From IMG/VR virus record IMGVR_UViG_3300044691_000566, positions 62,001-126,000 of that record: DNA of 64,000 bases; one strand, given 5' to 3'. Made by a program: the position numbers and the translations under genes. The DNA is from a virus. Positions 61,549 through 64,000 of the stretch are shown here, piece by piece. Under the pieces are notes generated by a model, which was not told the DNA's origin, did no database searches, and saw only the letters and a list, made by a program, of their open reading frames with translations. Each line of letters begins with the position of its first letter. Position 1 is the stretch's first letter.

Positions 61549-64000
61549 GTGGCCTCCTTCCTGTACGCCCCACAATTGCAAGTCCTCATAGAGACCGGTG
61601 GCAACCTCAACCGGGGGAGCACCAAGACCACCGTGCTGGACGTCTCGGACGACCTGGTCGGCGGTCAGATGACGAGGCGGGTCGACGGCGTCTCCGACTT
61701 CTCTTTCACGCTGCTCAACCCCCGCAGGAAGTACGACGAGGTCTTCACGCCGAACGACCGGATCACCGTGCTGATGAAGCGCGTGACCTGGGTCCGGGTG
61801 TTCACCGGGTATCTCAACCGGGTCCCGCTGCTGACCGCGTGGCCGCGCAACGTCACGCTGACGGCCTCGTGCTCCCTCAAGCGTCTCCAGTACTGGTACT
61901 GGGACCCGGAGTCGGCGTTCACCCAGCAGATGATCATGAACGCTCTGTCGGCGGCCTCCGGGACCGGGCAGACGTCCGACGGCGGCATGACCAATGTCGT
62001 CCTGTCGATTCTGAAGAACGTCGTCGGCTGGCCCGAGTCGAAAGCCCACATCGCCAAGATCCCCGACGACTGGTTCAAGGTCGCCTACAAGATCGCCGAA
62101 GCGGTCAACAAGACGGCCGCCGAGAGCGACCAGCTCGCCCAGCAGTTCTTCCAGTCCCTGGGGGGCGCCGGGACGGTGGGAACCAACGGCGGCCAGTCCT
62201 CTTCGGGCTCTCTCACCGGCAACTACGGCGAATTCAACGGGGCCGACCAGAAGACCAACGCGGCCACCATCTACAACACCGGTCGCTCCATGGGCGCCAC
62301 CGACCGGGACAACATCATCGCTCTGATGACGGCCATGCAGGAGTCCACCCTGCACAACCTGACCCACGGCGACCGGGACTCCATCGGCCTGTTCCAGCAG
62401 AGGCCCTCCCAGGGCTGGGGCACCGTGGCGCAGATCCTCGATCCCGTCTACGCCTCCAAGCGCTTCTTCACCGCGCTGTTCAACATCGGCAACCGCGATC
62501 AGATGACCACCTCCCAGGCGGCCCAGGCGGTGCAGCGCTCGGCCTTCCCTCAGGCATATGCCAAGTGGGAGGGTGTCGCGACCCAGATGGTTGCCGACCT
62601 GAAGAAGTCCGGCGGCATCAACCCGATCACCTCCTCCGGGGTCCCGGGCGCCAACGCCATCGGCACCACCTCCAACAAGCAGATCGTCCAGGTCGCCAAG
62701 GACCTGGTGACGACCTACCCGACCATCCCGTACACCGAGAAGTACGGCGGCACCCAGGTATCCATCATCAGCATGAATCCCCCGCCCGGCCTGGACTGCT
62801 CGTCCTTCCAGCAGGCGGTGGTCCTGCGGTCCCTGGGCGGCTTGTACGGCTTCCCCAGGACGTCGGAGACACAACTCCCCGCCTGCCGCGAGATACCCGT
62901 GGACGTGGCCCTCAAGACGCCGGGAGCGCTGCTCTTCAAGGGGTCTCCGCCGTTCCACGTGGAGATGTCCATCGGGGACGGCAAGAACGCGGTGGGGGCC
63001 CACCACACCGGGACGTTCGCCTCGATCGAGGCCACCTCGGCGGCCTACTGGGACCACGGCGGCCTGATCCCCCGGGTGGACTACGGGAAGCTGGGCCAGG
63101 GGGACGGATCGACGGGCGGCGGCCTGACCACCGGCACCCCTGGCTCCAGCGCGGCCAACAGTTCCAGCATCTACACCGATCAGTACAGCAACACGCCCGG
63201 CTACAACCCGAACGACCCCTTCGACCGTCTTTTCGGGGACACCGCCTGGGGAGCCCTGGCCGCCCAGAAGAGCGACCCGGCCTACATCATCAGCCAGTCC
63301 CTGACCGGCGTGAAGAGCCTGCTCAACGACCAGCCGCTGCTGCCCTACCTCAAAAACCTGTTCAGCTCCGGCATGCGGTCGTTCTCCTCGGCCCCCAACG
63401 GGGACCTCATCTCATGGTTCCCGGACTACTACGGCCTGTGGGGGACCGCCGCGACGATGACCCTCCAGCCGATCGAGATCAAGGACTTCTCCGTCGACTG
63501 GGACGACAGTTTCTTCGTCACCCACCAGTTCACCGCGACCACCCCGCAGGGCGGCGCCGGGCAGAACGTGCTGGACCTGTCCACCGGCCAGGTCTCCTCC
63601 CAGGCGAGCGCGGCCCTGGATCCGCTGGTGGTGGCCCAGAGCCTGAGCTACACCCGGGGCATCGCCTCGATCGACATACCGGCCCTGATGTACGCGCTTT
63701 TTAAAATCTCCCCGACGACGGCCCAGGCCGCCAACTTCGCCAAGTTCATCTACCAGCGCTTCGGGGCCCGCCCCGACTTCCAGAGCCTCCCCAACCTGGT
63801 GGGCCCCAGCGCCCAGTTCTTCGCCGCGATCTACTTCTTCATGCGGCAGTGGGCCTACCAGTACAACGCCGATATCCCGCTGACCTTCATGCCCGAGCTG
63901 TTCCCCGGCATGCTGGTCAAGATCCCGGCCTTCTCCTTCCAGGCGTACGTCAACCAGGTCACGCACACCTTCCAGATGGGCGACGGCGGCTACTTCAACA
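61549..64000 (+). CDS. Baseplate hub with two wall-lytic domains (3' end cut by window)
   Basis: Starts at GTG 61549, 3 bases after the preceding stop, and remains open for 817 codons to the window edge. Residues 1-190 look like a hub barrel (LQVLIETGGNL ... RITVLMKRVTWVRVFTGYLN). Residues about 245-310 match a lytic transglycosylase: ALMTAMQESTLHNL with Glu265, then DSIGLFQQRPSQGWGT. Residues about 381-505 match NlpC/P60: GLDCSSFQQAV with Cys417 and PFHVEMSIGDG with His470. The region from 550 returns to hub-like structure. It would cut both glycan and peptide bonds during injection. Confidence 0.85.
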   Translation, partial: MASFLYAPQLQVLIETGGNLNRGSTKTTVLDVSDDLVGGQMTRRVDGVSDFSFTLLNPRRKYDEVFTPNDRITVLMKRVTWVRVFTGYLNRVPLLTAWPRNVTLTASCSLKRLQYWYWDPESAFTQQMIMNALSAASGTGQTSDGGMTNVVLSILKNVVGWPESKAHIAKIPDDWFKVAYKIAEAVNKTAAESDQLAQQFFQSLGGAGTVGTNGGQSSSGSLTGNYGEFNGADQKTNAATIYNTGRSMGATDRDNIIALMTAMQESTLHNLTHGDRDSIGLFQQRPSQGWGTVAQILDPVYASKRFFTALFNIGNRDQMTTSQAAQAVQRSAFPQAYAKWEGVATQMVADLKKSGGINPITSSGVPGANAIGTTSNKQIVQVAKDLVTTYPTIPYTEKYGGTQVSIISMNPPPGLDCSSFQQAVVLRSLGGLYGFPRTSETQLPACREIPVDVALKTPGALLFKGSPPFHVEMSIGDGKNAVGAHHTGTFASIEATSAAYWDHGGLIPRVDYGKLGQGDGSTGGGLTTGTPGSSAANSSSIYTDQYSNTPGYNPNDPFDRLFGDTAWGALAAQKSDPAYIISQSLTGVKSLLNDQPLLPYLKNLFSSGMRSFSSAPNGDLISWFPDYYGLWGTAATMTLQPIEIKDFSVDWDDSFFVTHQFTATTPQGGAGQNVLDLSTGQVSSQASAALDPLVVAQSLSYTRGIASIDIPALMYALFKISPTTAQAANFAKFIYQRFGARPDFQSLPNLVGPSAQFFAAIYFFMRQWAYQYNADIPLTFMPELFPGMLVKIPAFSFQAYVNQVTHTFQMGDGGYFN

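Noticed and set aside
63698-63709. TTTTTAAAATC as another AT-rich start signal
   Set aside because: It is inside the hub gene, in frame, with no start codon or ribosome site after it.
1-64000. Integrase, attachment site or lysogeny module
   Set aside because: No tyrosine or serine recombinase motifs and no direct repeats of attachment type were seen. The lone HTH protein is not enough to claim temperate growth.

Overview
The window reads as one contiguous piece of a large, high-GC, tailed bacteriophage of an actinomycete, most likely Streptomyces. The reasons are the GC-rich codon use, sigma70-type promoters with a TTGACA box and TAGNNT/TACAGT boxes, a DUF397 protein (an actinomycete family) and many actinophage-type small genes. 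A tail sheath followed by a tail tube shows that it is a contractile-tailed virus (myovirus). No integrase, excisionase pair or attachment site is visible. No terminase and no tRNA gene was recognised. The 5' end cuts an HU-like gene and the 3' end cuts a baseplate hub/lysin gene.

Layout. 0-9.9 kb holds small early-type genes in tightly overlapping runs: a paralogous triplet, several zinc-ribbon proteins, a His-rich lipoprotein, a Thg1-like tRNA guanylyltransferase, an MbcA/ParS-like antitoxin domain protein and an Ig-like protein. 9.9-10.5 kb is dCTP deaminase. 10.7-19.4 kb holds large low-complexity virion proteins and the portal. 19.4-22.7 kb is a tandem beta-helix tail-spike-like protein. 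22.8-28.3 kb is a 1700-residue multidomain protein with ART-like, GNAT-like and SWIM modules. 29.4-32.1 kb is the lysis cassette (membrane proteins, collagen-like membrane protein, GH25 endolysin, holin). 32.2-39.0 kb carries the prohead protease fused to other modules, a scaffold candidate, a decoration candidate and the major capsid protein. 40.7-44.7 kb holds Fn3-domain and connector-type structural genes. 45-49.7 kb holds small genes and a second beta-helix protein. 49.7-64 kb carries neck proteins, three ParB/ART-like proteins, tail terminator, sheath, tube, a frameshifted tail assembly chaperone, tape measure and baseplate. Two HNH endonuclease genes sit on the minus strand beside the major capsid and tail tube genes.

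The most unusual content is non-coding. At least fifteen short units share one design: an extended -10 element (TGAYAGAGT followed by CAAGTCC), then 7-12 copies of a strict 5-nt-period GGNNN repeat, then a strong hairpin, most often closed by a C(UNCG)G tetraloop. Seven are on the plus strand (44.7-45.9 kb and 49.1 kb). Eight are on the minus strand: five in tandem at 39.6-40.2 kb and three antisense at gene ends near 9.3, 10.6 and 28.3 kb. They look like a family of roughly 80-110-nt phage RNAs, or attenuator leaders, that I cannot match to a described family. Four further recurring signals point to layered regulation: an inverted repeat between the -35 and -10 boxes of small-gene promoters, a CCGCCAGAG leader, a CCCGGAAGGGGTGAAG-type leader before thirteen structural or lysis genes, and AT-rich AGGATTTTAAAATG start contexts.

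How it works together. The early genes probably adjust host RNA, nucleotide and toxin-antitoxin physiology. The head module builds a capsid around a portal and appears to package large multidomain proteins whose ART, ParB-like and acetyltransferase-like modules could act on the host after injection. The lysis cassette releases progeny. The tail module builds a contractile tail whose hub carries two wall-degrading domains.
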